A DNA stretch of 64,000 nt from Parasponia andersonii. Taxonomy: Eukaryota; Streptophyta; Magnoliopsida; Rosales; Cannabaceae. Numbering within the stretch: the first letter of the stretch is position 1; the number at the start of each line of letters is the position of its first letter. Positions 1-11,839 of the stretch are shown here, piece after piece. The position numbers and the translations under genes were made by a program. The notes below the pieces were generated by a model, which was not told the origin of the DNA, did not search any database, and was given only the letters and a program-made list of their open reading frames with translations. Location of the stretch: positions 1,095,822 through 1,159,821 of the forward strand of contig JXTB01000070.1 in the NCBI GenBank assembly GCA_002914805.1, written 5' to 3'.

Positions 1-2
1 TC

Positions 3-6
<4 letters not shown>

Positions 7-36
<30 letters not shown>
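7..36. repeat. (TA)n microsatellite
   Basis: This is an uninterrupted alternating TA run at the left edge of the window. A second, impure (TA)n tract lies near 898-922, and an 18-base T run lies near 747-764. Confidence 0.95.
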
Positions 37-2339
37 CGCATGCATACAAATATAAACTGGATTTCACACAGAATTTAATGCATTTGTATCTATTATTTTG
101 GGAAGTATGGACTCAAATATCAAGTCCACCCAAGTTAGCATTTATAGGTCTAAGAAACATTCCATATACTAAAATCTGAGTTAGTGATTTTGAGTAGATA
201 TTATAGAGGAGGAAGCCTTTTTAGGCTTTTAAGGCCTCCCTTTCAAACGTTAGCAAAGAAAGATCATGTAATTTATTTTGTTTTTCACAATAATACACAT
301 ATATACATATACTTTAAAAACAATTCATATAAAGAAAAATTCATACAGAATTGCATCTTTGAGCCTAAATCAAAGTTTTTAAGACTTTTTTCCAGGCTAG
401 TTTTAACCGGTTCATTCATAATCTCATGCGCTCGAAAACGAGAGAAAGAAATGAAGCTCATTATACTATATGCATATAAAACCTCATTAAGAATTCCTTA
501 ATCTGGTAAAAATGAATTTTAAATGTAACGTATATAAAAATGGAAAATTGTACAGGTAAAAGACACCAAAATGGGTTTAGATTCAGAACCATACCTTAAA
601 CACGATGCAAAACCAAATACTTATTCAAAGAATATTTGAAACACATGTACTCAGATAACACGTGAAACTATATAATATACAATTTAAAGTTCGAAAGTAT
701 TCATTTCAGTTAGGATAATGTAGACTATATACACAATCTAAAAGAGTTTTTTTTTTTTTTTTTTAAATATGTAAGGAACAAATATCCAGTAAGGATAATG
801 TAGACAATATACACAATGCATTAAATTTCCCCATCATATTGGGGAAGGATTGATAACATATAGGTATATGTGATGAAGGATTGTATGACACTGATAGCAT
901 ATATATATGTATATATATATATGATGAAGTAGAATAGTACTGCTTTAGTTCCATTTTAATTTCCTTTCAATTACAAAAATGGGATGTACTTGTAGATTAT
1001 TTCTCTGTTGAAATTGTTTTGTACTATTTTTCTTTGAAATATTCAGGTTGAGTTTACCAACGATGTTAGCCTATACGAGTGTGCTAATATAATTATATGT
1101 GCTTTTAGTCTTTTATGTTCTTTCACTCTTCCTCCTATTATGCGGAAAATAAATTCTAGCAATGACACAAGACAAACCATGGATTTAATTTTGAATTTCT
1201 TTATATTTCTGTAATAGCGGACTTTCTATATGTATGGAATCAGGTGCAGGTATCTAATGAGTGAGGCATAAATAAATTTGTGTTTTTTCTTTTCTTTTTT
1301 CAAAATAAGTGTTTTCTTAATTTGTAAGTTGATGAAGAAAGCTATGCTTTCCGAATTTCAAATTCCTTAATCAGGGGTGCGCTATATTCTTTTGTCTTTT
1401 TTTTTTTTAAATGAACAAACTAGATTTTTTAAAAAAATAAAAATGGGCTCCTTAAGGGAATAATATTAATAAAAGCTAAAATACTTTAATTACAATACAA
1501 GCACAAAGAATTATAATTTCAAATTCCTCAAAATAGAAGACAAAAAGTGAATCATAAGTACAATAATTAAAAGAATTGTGAACTACTATAATTCTCTAAG
1601 AGAGAAAGATAATAAGAACCACTAGTAAATAATAGTCTTTATTTACTACTGGACTGCATTCTTAGTGGGTAGAGACTATGATTTCAACACCAAAATAGAT
1701 CTAGGTCGACTTAAAAAAAAAATCAATCATCTGCATTACAAATCTAATTCAAGAAAAAAATTCTTAGATTCAAGATTTAGTAAATGGAATTAAAAATCTA
1801 CCTAGATCAAAGATCAGGTGATACTACAACCAGATCTAAATTTAGACTTGTTCAAAAATTAAAAGAAAGAAAGAAAAACCCCTCATCCTCAAAAGAGATT
1901 ACGGAGGATGGAGGAGAAGAAAGAGATCAAAACACCCCTCTTCGGCCTCTTGTGAGAGTGAAAACAAGGGTTTTCCGAGAGAGAAGGAGAATGGAGGCAA
2001 GATTTTTTGGTGAAAAGGAGTAAAATAACTAGACTTTTATTACACAGACTAAATATCTATATCAACTTTTACAATGAATTCTCTAAATCTGGATCTAGTT
2101 TCCAACATGCCTTCTAAGACAATCAATGGCAACATTATTATAATGTCTACTAAGATAAGAAAAGATATCATGATTATAAGGAAAAGTTAAGTATCTAGTA
2201 TCTTTTATCAATAAATCTGTTTTAAGAAGAGAGTTAGAAACACCCTTAATAGGTTTATGGTAGACAAGTAGTCTAAGTCTGCCATGAAAGTGAAAAGACC
2301 TGCACCTGCATCAACTTCCAACCGAAAATGAACAACATG
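37..2339. other. AT-rich stretch without a recognised gene
   Basis: I find no convincing coding region here. Short open frames at 184-501 and 1784-2023 have no recognisable domain and no codon bias. A 27-base near-perfect direct repeat (707-738 and 787-817) brackets a poly-T run. A purine-rich patch lies at about 1855-2030. The stretch may be the degraded interior of the minus-strand LTR element whose LTR follows, but no primer site or protein trace confirms this. Confidence 0.5.
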
Positions 2340-3979
2340 AGATTTGCCCAAATGCACAATTGCCTTCATGCTAGTAATTTCGAAGATTAAAACAAAATAA
2401 TTTTACAGAAAAAGAAACACGATTAACATATTTTTGTAAATAAATCAAGAACACAACAGAATTGATATTTTAAAATTTTTCTTGGAACTTTACAATATAA
2501 AATAAAAGATCGGTAATCTAATATAAATTAATTTATGGATCTTGATTTAGATAAAATCTGGAAGTGTTTCATAACTATTAAGTCTTCCCGTCTATTCTCT
2601 TAAGCCCATTAAATAAGTGTGGGCACCTTATTCATTCCCAATGAGATATGAGCACCCCCTTCCAAAAGATGTTCTTCCTACAATCTTGAGTATTTCTCCC
2701 ATGGCAGACATAAAGGTAGTTGAATTCTCTTTCACTCTTTAATTTTCTCTATGTTTTTCAAAAATACAGAATCTGTGACTGTGTATGGCGTGTAGCTTTT
2801 ATACAGAGGTTTAGAATTAATTTTCTCTCAAGTATTAGAGAGGCATAAATCTTATTAGGCTCAACTGACGACTAAATTAATTATAGGTCATGTTATCACT
2901 AGACCAAAACCTTATGGATCCTAATAGTTTAACCTCCAACTAGCCAATTATGCCTAATCATAATTAACTTTAATTGAGCCTTATCCATAAATATTTGGGT
3001 ACTCTACTATATATAAGACCAATATTGCACTCTTAGACTTAATGTCACATGTCTTCTATAAGTTGATTAATCATATTAATTAGCTCGATTTACTTAACAT
3101 ATACTATATCTATAGATATACCCTGATGCAATACCATACTAGTGAGGTGAAATTACGATATTACAGTTCTAGTATTTATTTATCTTTGAGTTGCCATTTT
3201 TCATCTAATGGATAATAATTTACTATAATTTTTGTATTTGCCCATACAAACATAGTCAAATTCATAAATTGAATATCAGGAACTTGGTTTTTATTATCGA
3301 AGTCTTTGAAACAATTCAAAATAACATTATATACACAATATACAAAATCACAAAAAACGTTCTCGTCAATTTATAAATTTTATATACCAAGATACCAAAG
3401 TTCAAACCAAAGAATCGGAACTAGTAATATAATATGTCGAACAGATAAAACTTAAAAAAGTAAGTCAAACAATCATTAGGATTAATGTAATCTTATAGGG
3501 GTGCTAGATTAGTGAAATATAAAATATTAAGTTCTGGCACTTAACCCCAAATTCTATTTTTATTCTATTTAGTTCAAGATACTTATAACTTTCTTATAAT
3601 GTACTAGTATTTCTATCCATAGTCAGCCACTTCGATGATTGGAGAGTTCATCAATTCCGATGAAATAAACAACATTATATTCTATGGCAATATAAAGTAT
3701 TTCATCTTTATTTGTAGAATATGAACTTTTAATTTATAGATAATGAAATAAAGAATTCAGTCTCCCACATGTGAATACTTCCTATGAATAATTTTTTATT
3801 ACTCATTATTAGTCGTAGAAACTTCTACGTATTTGCAGAATAGAAAATATAAATAGCATATGTATATATATAGAATATAATCTAAAACTTAATAACATCA
3901 AATAGATAAAATCTAATTCCAATAAACATTTTTCAAAATGACTAATGAGGAAACTACTTTCTAAAATATATTCCTAACA
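2340..3979 (-). mobile_element. Copia LTR, minus strand (Angela-like family)
   Basis: Read on the minus strand, the segment starts with TGTTAGGAATA at 3979 and follows the same order of blocks as the LTRs at 43,411-45,052 and 51,522-53,170. These include the block equivalent to 'aactcaaaggtaaat', the 'attgggcct' block and a similar 3' tail near 2,400-2,560. Its length of about 1.64 kb equals that of the intact LTRs. The inner end is placed by analogy and could be off by about 50 bases. No clear target duplication was found, so it may be a solo or truncated LTR. It is an old fossil. Confidence 0.7.
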
Positions 3980-5540
3980 CCCTTATTCTCCTCACTGTAG
4001 CAGCCATAACCCTACCTTTATGATCTTGAATTAGGATTCCCAAACTAAACATACCACAAGTCAAGTCAAATGCAACATCTAATTTCCAAGCACTCCCGTT
4101 CGGGCAATACTAAACCGGTTTATTAGAAATTTTTGCTTTTACAACTGAGCACTCTATCTTCCTATACGCCACTATATAATAAAACTTTTCAACCCTATTA
4201 ATTGTTGCTATATCTCTTTACCTAATAGAGCCTTGCGCTATTTGGTTTCTTTCAAACCTAATGTCCAAAGAGTTATTACAATCAACTTAAATTCCTCCAT
4301 ATTAATTTATTTTGAGAGAAATAATAAAATGAGGAAAAAAGATCATCACCCTTAACTAGAGAAAAAACAAATCTCACCCTATAACATTCCAAAATATCAC
4401 GAGCAATAGGCAAGAAATAAAGCAATAACAAAAAATTCACAACTAAGGATCTCCACATAATGGACAACCAACATTATCAAAGATTTTCCTTTCTAATAAA
4501 AAACTACGGGTCGGCATTATACCTTTATAAGCTCTAGGTTGATATTATACCTTTACAAGCTCTAGGTAAGTTCAACATTGAGCAATAAGTTCAGATTCCA
4601 ACATTTGCTCCACTATCTCCCATGGTCTTAAGAACAAAAAGATTAATAGAGATCCCTTCTCATTATAATCAATGCACCGTATTCGCTAAAATGGTACACC
4701 ATAGAATCAATGCACCGCATAATGCTACGAGGAATACTCAAATCATCTCTTCTCAATCATATGAAAGAGATGTGTTAATAATACAATTTGGCATTCCATC
4801 TACTACCTCTGTACATAAATCTGCCACTTTGTATTCAATGGGAATAATTTTTAGAGAGAACACTTTGAAAGAAAAAGGTTCCAGCCACCAACAGTCTTAG
4901 TAAACAAAGATCTTATCACCATTGCCCAGCTATTTGTGATGAGCATAGTAGTTCTTTCAAATCACATGTGCCACTAGTTTCGATTTCTGGAAGTAGCTAT
5001 TAAAGGTAAAGGAAGCATGGGCTAGCAACATATTCGGTAGATAAGAAGGCCTATTAGGCTGACTTGACTTAGAGTCTGCACTTGACCCACACATATAGTC
5101 CAAGGCTAGTTATATTATAGTGTCATGCATTATGGGCTTCACAATATCACATAGTAAACCTGGCATTTTATGACCAAAGGATGGCCCACCACTATCCCTT
5201 GGAGGTGTTGGCAGGTAGGTCACATATGCTGAATAGGCTGGTGGGCTTGGCCCGAAGGATGGTGGAACTAGGGGAGTAGGGTATGGTGGAGGAGGACTAG
5301 GAGAGATAAGGGAATTTAAGGGTGAGAGGGATGGCCATTCACGGCTTGAAAAAGGAAGAGTTTAAATTAGTGGAGGTATTTTCGATGAAAATGGAGGAAA
5401 AACACTGGAAGAATGAAAGTTTTGTGGTTAGGAAAAATAAAAAAGGGTAGAGAGAAGAGAGAGCTCACTTCTAAAACTTTAAAGTCTATATACTTCATTG
5501 GCTGATCAATGACTGCAAGGAAACTTTTTCTCATGGTTCT
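3980..5540 (-). mobile_element. LINE ORF2 3' fragment, array unit 1
   Basis: Minus-strand translation in several frames gives traces of the zinc-binding region found at the C-terminus of plant L1 reverse transcriptases (zf-RVT type): a tryptophan-rich 'WHF.KYGIYS' block, 'RRDLYQP', and a 'CPLCGD' cysteine pair near 4450. Upstream on the minus strand (about 5150-5500) is a proline-rich, serine-rich stretch that recurs in the other units. Unit 1 runs about 450 bases further left than the others, up to the minus-strand LTR. It has many frameshifts and stops and is a pseudogene fragment. Confidence 0.6.
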
Positions 5541-6688
5541 ATGATGACGTCAATATGCATACCCTTATCTTGGCTGTATTTTTTGATTACGAGATATAAA
5601 AAATAGATATCAAGACTACCTTCTTAAATGAGAATCTCGAAGAAAACATCCATTTGATATAACCAATAGGATTCATTGAAAAATACTAGGAAGAAAATAT
5701 TTGTTAGATTAAAGAATTTAGTTATGAGCTTCAAAAAGGCTCATGTTCCTAGAACATATATTTTAATCAAGCTATTAAGAGTTACTCGGGAAGTAAGGTG
5801 ATTTTTCTTATTGTATATGTTTGTGACATTTTAATTATTGTGAATAATGTGAAGACGATATCATCTACAAAAATTTAGTTAGCACAACAGTTTGATTTTC
5901 AATGCATAATTTTAAAAAAGGTTTGACCCTTTTTTATAAAAAAAATTACTTTAACTAAGAACCTTTGTCTAAAGACACCAAAAGAAGAAGAATTGGTAAT
6001 AAAAGTGCTATATACATCGTTAACAAGAAGTCTTATATATGCCATACTTTTTACTACACTATATATGTGTTGTATAGTAGGGATTGTAAGTTTTTATCAA
6101 TTCAATCCAAGATCCACATATTGGAATACCGTTAAGAATATCCAAAAGTATCTTAAGAGAACCTGAAACCATATGCTTATTTACTCTGGAGAGAACATAA
6201 TCTCATTAGCTTATACTAATTCAGATTTTTAATTTTATAAGGACTTCAAGAGATCTACCTCAAGTTCAATGTTTATCTTAGGTGGTGGAGACATTATTCA
6301 AAGGAGTTTCAAATAAAGATATATTACTAACTCTATTATAGAGCCCAATATGTAGCCGCTTATGACGTTGTTAAAGAAACAATCTAGCTTCATAATATCA
6401 TAATGTATGTTGAAGTGATATTGAGAATGCAACATTTGATAAAACTTTATTGTGATAATAATAAAGCAGTTGCAAGTTCCAAGGAACCCAAAAGTCACTC
6501 TAGCGGAAAATACATAGAAATGAGAGATATTGTTAAATAAGGAGACATTCAAGTGAGTAAGATTATCATAGCAGAAAATCATGTTGATCCGTTTACAAAA
6601 GCACTATTTACTAAAGTCTTTGAGGACTAACTAGAAGGAATAGGAGTGCGTAAAATATCACATCTGCTTAATTAGTGCAAGTGCGAGA
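5541..6688 (+). mobile_element. Copia RT-RNase H remnant, array unit 1
   Basis: It matches, block for block, the RT 3' half and RNase H of the copia at 50,200-51,500. There are traces of 'YVDD'-like sequence near 5820, of 'GGGDIIQRSFK' near 6280 and of the RNase H 'CDN' motif near 6450. The element is old and broken many times. Confidence 0.75.
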
Positions 6689-7448
6689 TTATTGAGAAAT
6701 GGACTAAAAAATAATTTTATTTGAGGATTTCTTTCACTAAAAAATGTAATAAAGGATTGAAATGTTGTCTATTTGATATAAATAAATGCTACATTTTGAT
6801 TATTGCTTAAATCCATGTTCAATATATGTATATGGTACTTTCTATTTCATACAATCAATCATCAACAAGTTTCCATGATATGATGATAAAATAAATGAAT
6901 GATTCTAAGAAGAGATAATTAGTGGAAGATACTATTTTTTATTTTATTATATCTAAATGAGACTGTAACATTCTGCTATTAAAAATGGGATACTTTATTT
7001 AGCCATAAAATATAATGTTGTCTATTCTAACAGGATTGATAAAGTCTCTAATCAACAAAATGTATGTTTTTGGATAGAATTACTAGTACATCACAAGTAT
7101 GTAAGAGATGTATTGAGCTAGACCAAGTGATATAGATATTGACGATATGTATCGTGACTTAGTATTCTATTATCACTAACCTAGGACTGTCATAGTATAC
7201 CTTAATCCTAACTATCTATTGGAATAGTTTCTTTAGTTATATCTCTTTAATTTACTAAAGGATTAGTTCTTATGAAATATGGTTCGAACTCTAGAATCTT
7301 AGGAGATATAATTCTAAAAGCGATAAACCAAAGCCCTATTATTTACTATGTGAATTGACGGTCCTTATATTTGGTTAATATGAAGCACAATAGTCATATT
7401 ATATCCAATAGATGAAAATAGTAACTCAAAGATAAACTCACAACTAAT
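6689..7448 (+). mobile_element. Partial copia LTR, array unit 1
   Basis: The segment follows the RNase H remnant where a 3' LTR is expected. It shares blocks with the first 760 bases of the Angela-like LTR, including the 'aaaggattagttcttatgaaatatggttcg'-type block near 7260 and the 'gatgaaaatagtaactcaaag' block near 7411. It stops at the join to the next LINE piece. Confidence 0.7.
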
Positions 7449-8429
7449 TAGAAAAAGAGCATCAATAGAAGATTCACAGCTAAAGGTCTCCACACAATAG
7501 ACTACCAATATTATCAAGGATTTTCTTTTTGAACAAAGTACTATAAGTCAACATTATACCTTTACAAGCTCGAAGTAAGTTCAACTTCCTACATTTGGTC
7601 CATTATCTCCAGTGATTTTAAGAAAAAAAAGGTTGATAAGGATCCACTTTCATTATAGTCACCTTATAGCTGCCACGAACTGAATAAACAAACATATTTG
7701 GTAAACTACTATACCATGGAATCAAGGCACCGTTGAATGGTATGATGAATACTCAAATCATCTGCGCTTCATCCTATTAAAATGATGCACTAATAATACA
7801 ATCTAGTATTTGATCTTCCATCCTCTCCATATAAATCTACTACTTTGTATTCAACCAGGAGAACTTTTAGAGAGAATGCCTTGAAAGAAAAATGTCTTAG
7901 TCACCAACAGTCTTAATAAACAAAGAGCTTATCAGCAGACCTTATCAGTACTGCACATCCAATTGTGATGAGCATGGTGGTACCACCAAATCGCATGTGC
8001 CACTAGCTAGCTTTGATTTCTTGAAGTAGCTATTGAATGCGAAGGATGCATGGGCGAACGATGTCTTCCATAAGTAGCAAGGTGTATTAGGCTAAATTGA
8101 TTTATAGACTACACCTAACTGATATGCATAGTCCAAGGCAGGTTGCATTATAAAGTTAGGTAATTTAAGCTTAACAATGCACCATATTGTAAACTCTGGT
8201 ATTTTGTACCCAAGGGATAGTCCACCATTGACCATTGAGGGTAGTTGTGGGTAGGTCACAAGTGTCGAGTAGGCTGGAGGGCTTATGTCAAATTTAGTGG
8301 ACTTGGCCCAAAAGATGGTAGAACTAGAGGAGTAGGTATATGTGGTTGAGGAGGACTAGGAGGAAGAGGAAAATTTAAGGATGGTAAGGTCTGTTACTCT
8401 TAGCCTGAAGAAGGAGAAGTTAGGACTAT
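7449..8429 (-). mobile_element. LINE ORF2 fragment, array unit 2
   Basis: This is the antisense LINE piece corresponding to 13,809-14,929. It has the same start at the LTR join and the same order of blocks, with the 'ggatccac' region near 7644 and 'gtaggtcacaag' near 8252. It is non-coding now. Confidence 0.6.
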
Positions 8430-9219
8430 GATCAAGTCTATTTATATACTCCTATCAATAGTTTCATTTCTTGATTATGATATATTGTAAATAGATGTCA
8501 AGACTGCCTTCCTGAATGAGAATCTTTATAAAAGTATCCATATACTACACTCAGAATGATCCATTGAAAAAGGTCAGGAACAAAAAGTTTGTGAGATTAA
8601 ACGTGATATTTATGGGCTTAAAAACGCTTCACACTCTTGGAACATACATTTTGTTTGAGCTATTAAGAGTTAGTAAGGAAATTTTTCTTGTTTTATATCC
8701 TGATGACATTTTCTTCATTGGGGATGATGTAAAGACAATGTCATCTATAAAAGTTTGGTCAGCACAACAACTCGATATGAAAGATATCAGTAAGGCTTCT
8801 TACATCTTAGAATTCCATATTGTTAAAAGCGTAGGTATATAGTTTTGTCATAAGCAGAATATATAAACAAAATACTAGTTAGATTTGAAGTTTAACATCT
8901 TTTCGTAAAGAAATTACTTTGTTCAATGACCCTTGTCCAAGAAGAAAAGCTGATAAAAAAATAGTTATGTGCATCGGCAATGCAAAGTCTAATGTACATC
9001 ACACTTTCTATTAGACCATATATGTGTTACATAATAGAGATTATAAGTTATCATCAATCCAATCCAGAACCCAAACATTTGTATTCCATCAAGAATATTC
9101 TAAAATAATGTAGAAGAACAAGAAACTATATGCATGTTTGTTATAGAGAGAACTTAACCTCATTAGCTTATACCGATTTAGATTTTTTAGTCTTGCACAA
9201 ACTCAAGGAGATCTATCTC
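8430..9219 (+). mobile_element. Copia RT remnant, array unit 2
   Basis: It begins at 'gatcaagtctattt', the same point in RT as in the other units. Traces of 'YPDDIFFIGDDV' (the RT active-site block) lie near 8695-8735. It ends abruptly at 9219, at the edge of the inverted block. It is broken. Confidence 0.75.
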
Positions 9220-9780
9220 AAAGAAATCAAAGCTTGCTGGTGGTACTTATTGTTTGGAGTGACTGCCATACTCATCATGGATTGGTGGACAATGGTTATG
9301 AAGTCTTTGTTTATTAGGATGACTAGTGGCTAAGATCCTTTTCCTTTAGATTGTTCTCTCTAAAAATTCTCCAAGTTGAATACAAAATGGTATATTTATG
9401 TAGAAAAGATGGTAGATAGAATGATAGATTGTAACATCAGTATGTCTTTCTTATGGAATAAAGCAGAGATAATTTTAAATATTCCTTATAGCATTTAGTA
9501 GGGCCCTAATTCTAAGGTGTGGCATTTTACCAAATATAGTATTTATTCAATTCATGTTGGCTGTAAGGCGAGTGTAATAAGAAGGGATCTCTATCAACTT
9601 TCTTATTCTGAAGACTATGGGGGGTAGTGGAGCAAATGTTTGAAGCATAACTTGCTTAAAACTTGTAAAGGTATAATGTCGACATGTAGTTCTTTGTTCA
9701 AAAGGAAAATCCTTGATAATAATAGTTGTCTATTGTGTGGAGACTCTTAGTTGTGAGTCTTTTGTTAATGCTTTATTTCT
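9220..9780 (+). mobile_element. LINE ORF2 fragment inside the inverted block
   Basis: Plus-strand translation shows 'VWHFTKYSIYSI' and 'RRDLYQLSYS' near 9520-9605, the zf-RVT-type region seen on the minus strand in the other units. It joins LTR sequence at 9780 through the shared 'agaaataaag' join, here in reverse complement. It has frameshifts and stops. Confidence 0.65.
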
Positions 9781-10873
9781 AAGTTGTAAATTTACCTTAG
9801 AGTTAACAGTTTCATTTATTGGATATAATATGACTAGTGTGCTTCATATTCGCCAAGTATGAACATAGTTAATTCACATAGTGAATGTCGTGTCCTTGTC
9901 TGTCACTTCGGAAATCATCTCCTAAAATACCAGAGTTCAAACCATAGTTCATAAAAAATAGAACTTTGGTCAATCAATGAGATATATCTAAAGAAAGTAT
10001 TCTCAGCGTATAGTTTTGATTAAGGTAAACTACAATAATATTAGGTTAGTGACAATAGAATATAGAGTTACGAACTTATCCTCAATATTGATGTCACTCA
10101 GTCGAGTTCAATACATCTACAACATACAAAGAATGTATTAGTATTTCTATCCAAAGGCACAAATGTTGTTGATTAGAGACTTAATCAATTCTGTTGAAAT
10201 AGACAACAATAAATTCTATGGCTAAATAAGGTATTCCATATTTAATAGTAGAATAATAATGTTTCATTTAGATATAATAAAATAAGGAATAGTGTCTCTC
10301 ATTAATGATCTCATCTTGGAATCATTCATTTATTTTAGGGTGAATTGTAAAAAAATACTATGAAATTTGAGAGTTCTATAATTTAAACCTTAAAATTTGA
10401 ACTCTGCAAAATAATACCCTGAGATTGAGAATTTTTGAAAATTAATACCTTGGACTGACTTTTTTACCAATTTTAGTAATAAATAAACAATAATATCCTC
10501 TATTAAAACTAGAATAATCCTTATTATTCTCCTTAATTTTGAGGATACTATTATCTTTTATCAGTTAAAGTTATTTAAAAAGTCAACTTATGGTATTAAT
10601 ATTTAGAAATTCTGATTTTAAAATGCAGAACACCCACACTTCAAGGTTTATTTTTTTGCAGTTTACCCTTTATTTTTTCATCGTAACATAAAAACTTGTT
10701 AATGTTTGCATAATCAAAACCCAAAGTATCATAAACATACATTAAATATAGATTTAAATAATAATAAGAATATAACATTTATTAATATCACATAGACAAT
10801 ACTTCAATCCTTAATTACATTGTCCTATGAAAAGAAATATAAAATAAAAATGCTTTTTAGTGCATTTTCTAAA
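9781..10873 (-). mobile_element. Partial copia LTR, inverted, interrupted by a MITE
   Basis: Reverse-complement matches run along the LTR parts of units 1, 3 and 4. A MITE splits it at 10,338-10,668. The LTR start, in minus sense, is near 10,873 beside the RNase H trace. Confidence 0.7.
10338..10668. mobile_element. Mutator-like MITE with 9-bp target duplication
   Basis: The left end GGGTGAATTGTAAAAAAATA and the right end, in reverse complement GGGTAAACTGCAAAAAAATA, form terminal inverted repeats of about 20 bases. The flanks TTTATTTTA (10,329-10,337) and TTTATTTTT (10,669-10,677) form a 9-base target duplication with one mismatch. The 331-bp AT-rich interior has no coding capacity. A 9-base duplication with G-rich ends fits a non-autonomous Mutator-like element. 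It sits inside an otherwise continuous LTR. Confidence 0.8.
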
Positions 10874-11283
10874 ATCTTCTACTTGTAAATAGATCAGCAA
10901 GATAGTCCACAGAAACTTTAGTAAATACAGCCTTTGTAAATAGTAAATAGAGCCTCGTAAATTGACTAGTTTAGTTTTTTCTTGTGCCAATTTTACTTGA
11001 ATATCTCTTTGTTTAACAATATATGTCCTTTATATGTGTTTCTCTCTTGAGTGGCTTATGGATTCCTTAGAATTTGTAACTACTTCATTGTTATCACAAC
11101 AAAATGTTATCGCTTACAGCACACTCGGTACCACTTCAACATCTGTTATGAAATTATAAAACTAGACCGCTTCTTTAATAGCTTCATAAGTATCTACATA
11201 TTTAGCCTCCATAGTAGAGTTAGCAATACAACCTTATTTGAATCTCCCTTAACTAATTACTCTTCGCCTAAGGTAAATACTAA
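10874..11283 (-). mobile_element. Copia RNase H remnant, inverted
   Basis: Minus-strand translation near 11,050-11,230 gives traces of the block 'STMEAKYVDTYEAIKEAV' and of the 'CDNN.VV.NSKE' region, as in the copia RNase H at 51,130-51,310. It is broken. Confidence 0.75.
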
Positions 11284-11839
11284 TCTTGGAAGTAGTTATT
11301 GAAGGCGAAAGAGGTATAGGCTAACAACGTGTTTGGCAGGTAGCATGGTCCATTGGGTTGAATTGACTTATAATCAATGCCTGACCCACATGCATAGTCC
11401 AAGGGCAGTCGCATTCTAGAGTCAGGCACTGTGGGTTTGACAATGCATATCACTACAAACTCTAGTTTTTTGTCATCATGGAGTGGCTCACCATTAACCC
11501 TCAGAGGTGGTGATTAGTAGATCACAAGTGATGAGTAGGCTAAGGGGCTTCTGGCAAATTTTGGTGGGCTTGACCCAAAGGAGGGTGGAATCAAAGGAGT
11601 ATGTGGGTATAGTGGAAGAGGACTAGGGTGAGAGGGGAATTTAAGAGTGGTGGGGATGGTCATTCATGGCTTCGGCATTTTTGTGATTATAGTTGGAAAA
11701 TACAAAAAGGAGGAGAGTTTTGTGGTAAGAAAAATCGAAAAGGGGTAGAGGGAATGGAGAGCTCAATTCTGAAGCTTCAAAGTCTGAGTACTGTATTTGT
11801 AGATCATTAACTATAAGGAAACTTTTTCTCATGTTGTTA
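11284..11839 (-). mobile_element. LINE-derived fragment, array unit 3
   Basis: It carries the proline/serine-rich antisense stretch shared with units 1, 2 and 4, including the 'MRKSFLIVNDLQIQYSDFE' block near 11,835-11,780 on the minus strand. It begins at the right edge of the inverted block and ends at the RT join. Confidence 0.6.

Larger units (their letters stand above)
9220..11283 (-). other. Inverted block inside the tandem array
   Basis: Within this block all three components of the repeat unit lie in the opposite orientation to their neighbours: LINE piece on plus (9220-9780), copia LTR on minus (9781-10,873), RNase H trace on minus (10,874-11,283). The left edge falls where unit 2 sense RNase H sequence switches to plus-strand LINE sequence, and the right edge where minus-strand RNase H sequence switches to minus-strand LINE sequence. 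The two edges correspond to the same two points in the unit, as expected for a single inversion of about 2.06 kb. Confidence 0.75.

Noticed and set aside
184-501. 105-codon frame near the left edge as a gene
   Set aside because: No domain, biased AT-rich composition, no promoter or splice evidence.
2340-3979. Solo LTR with a target duplication
   Set aside because: The base run after 3979 (ccctt) has no convincing partner at the other end, so solo status could not be supported.
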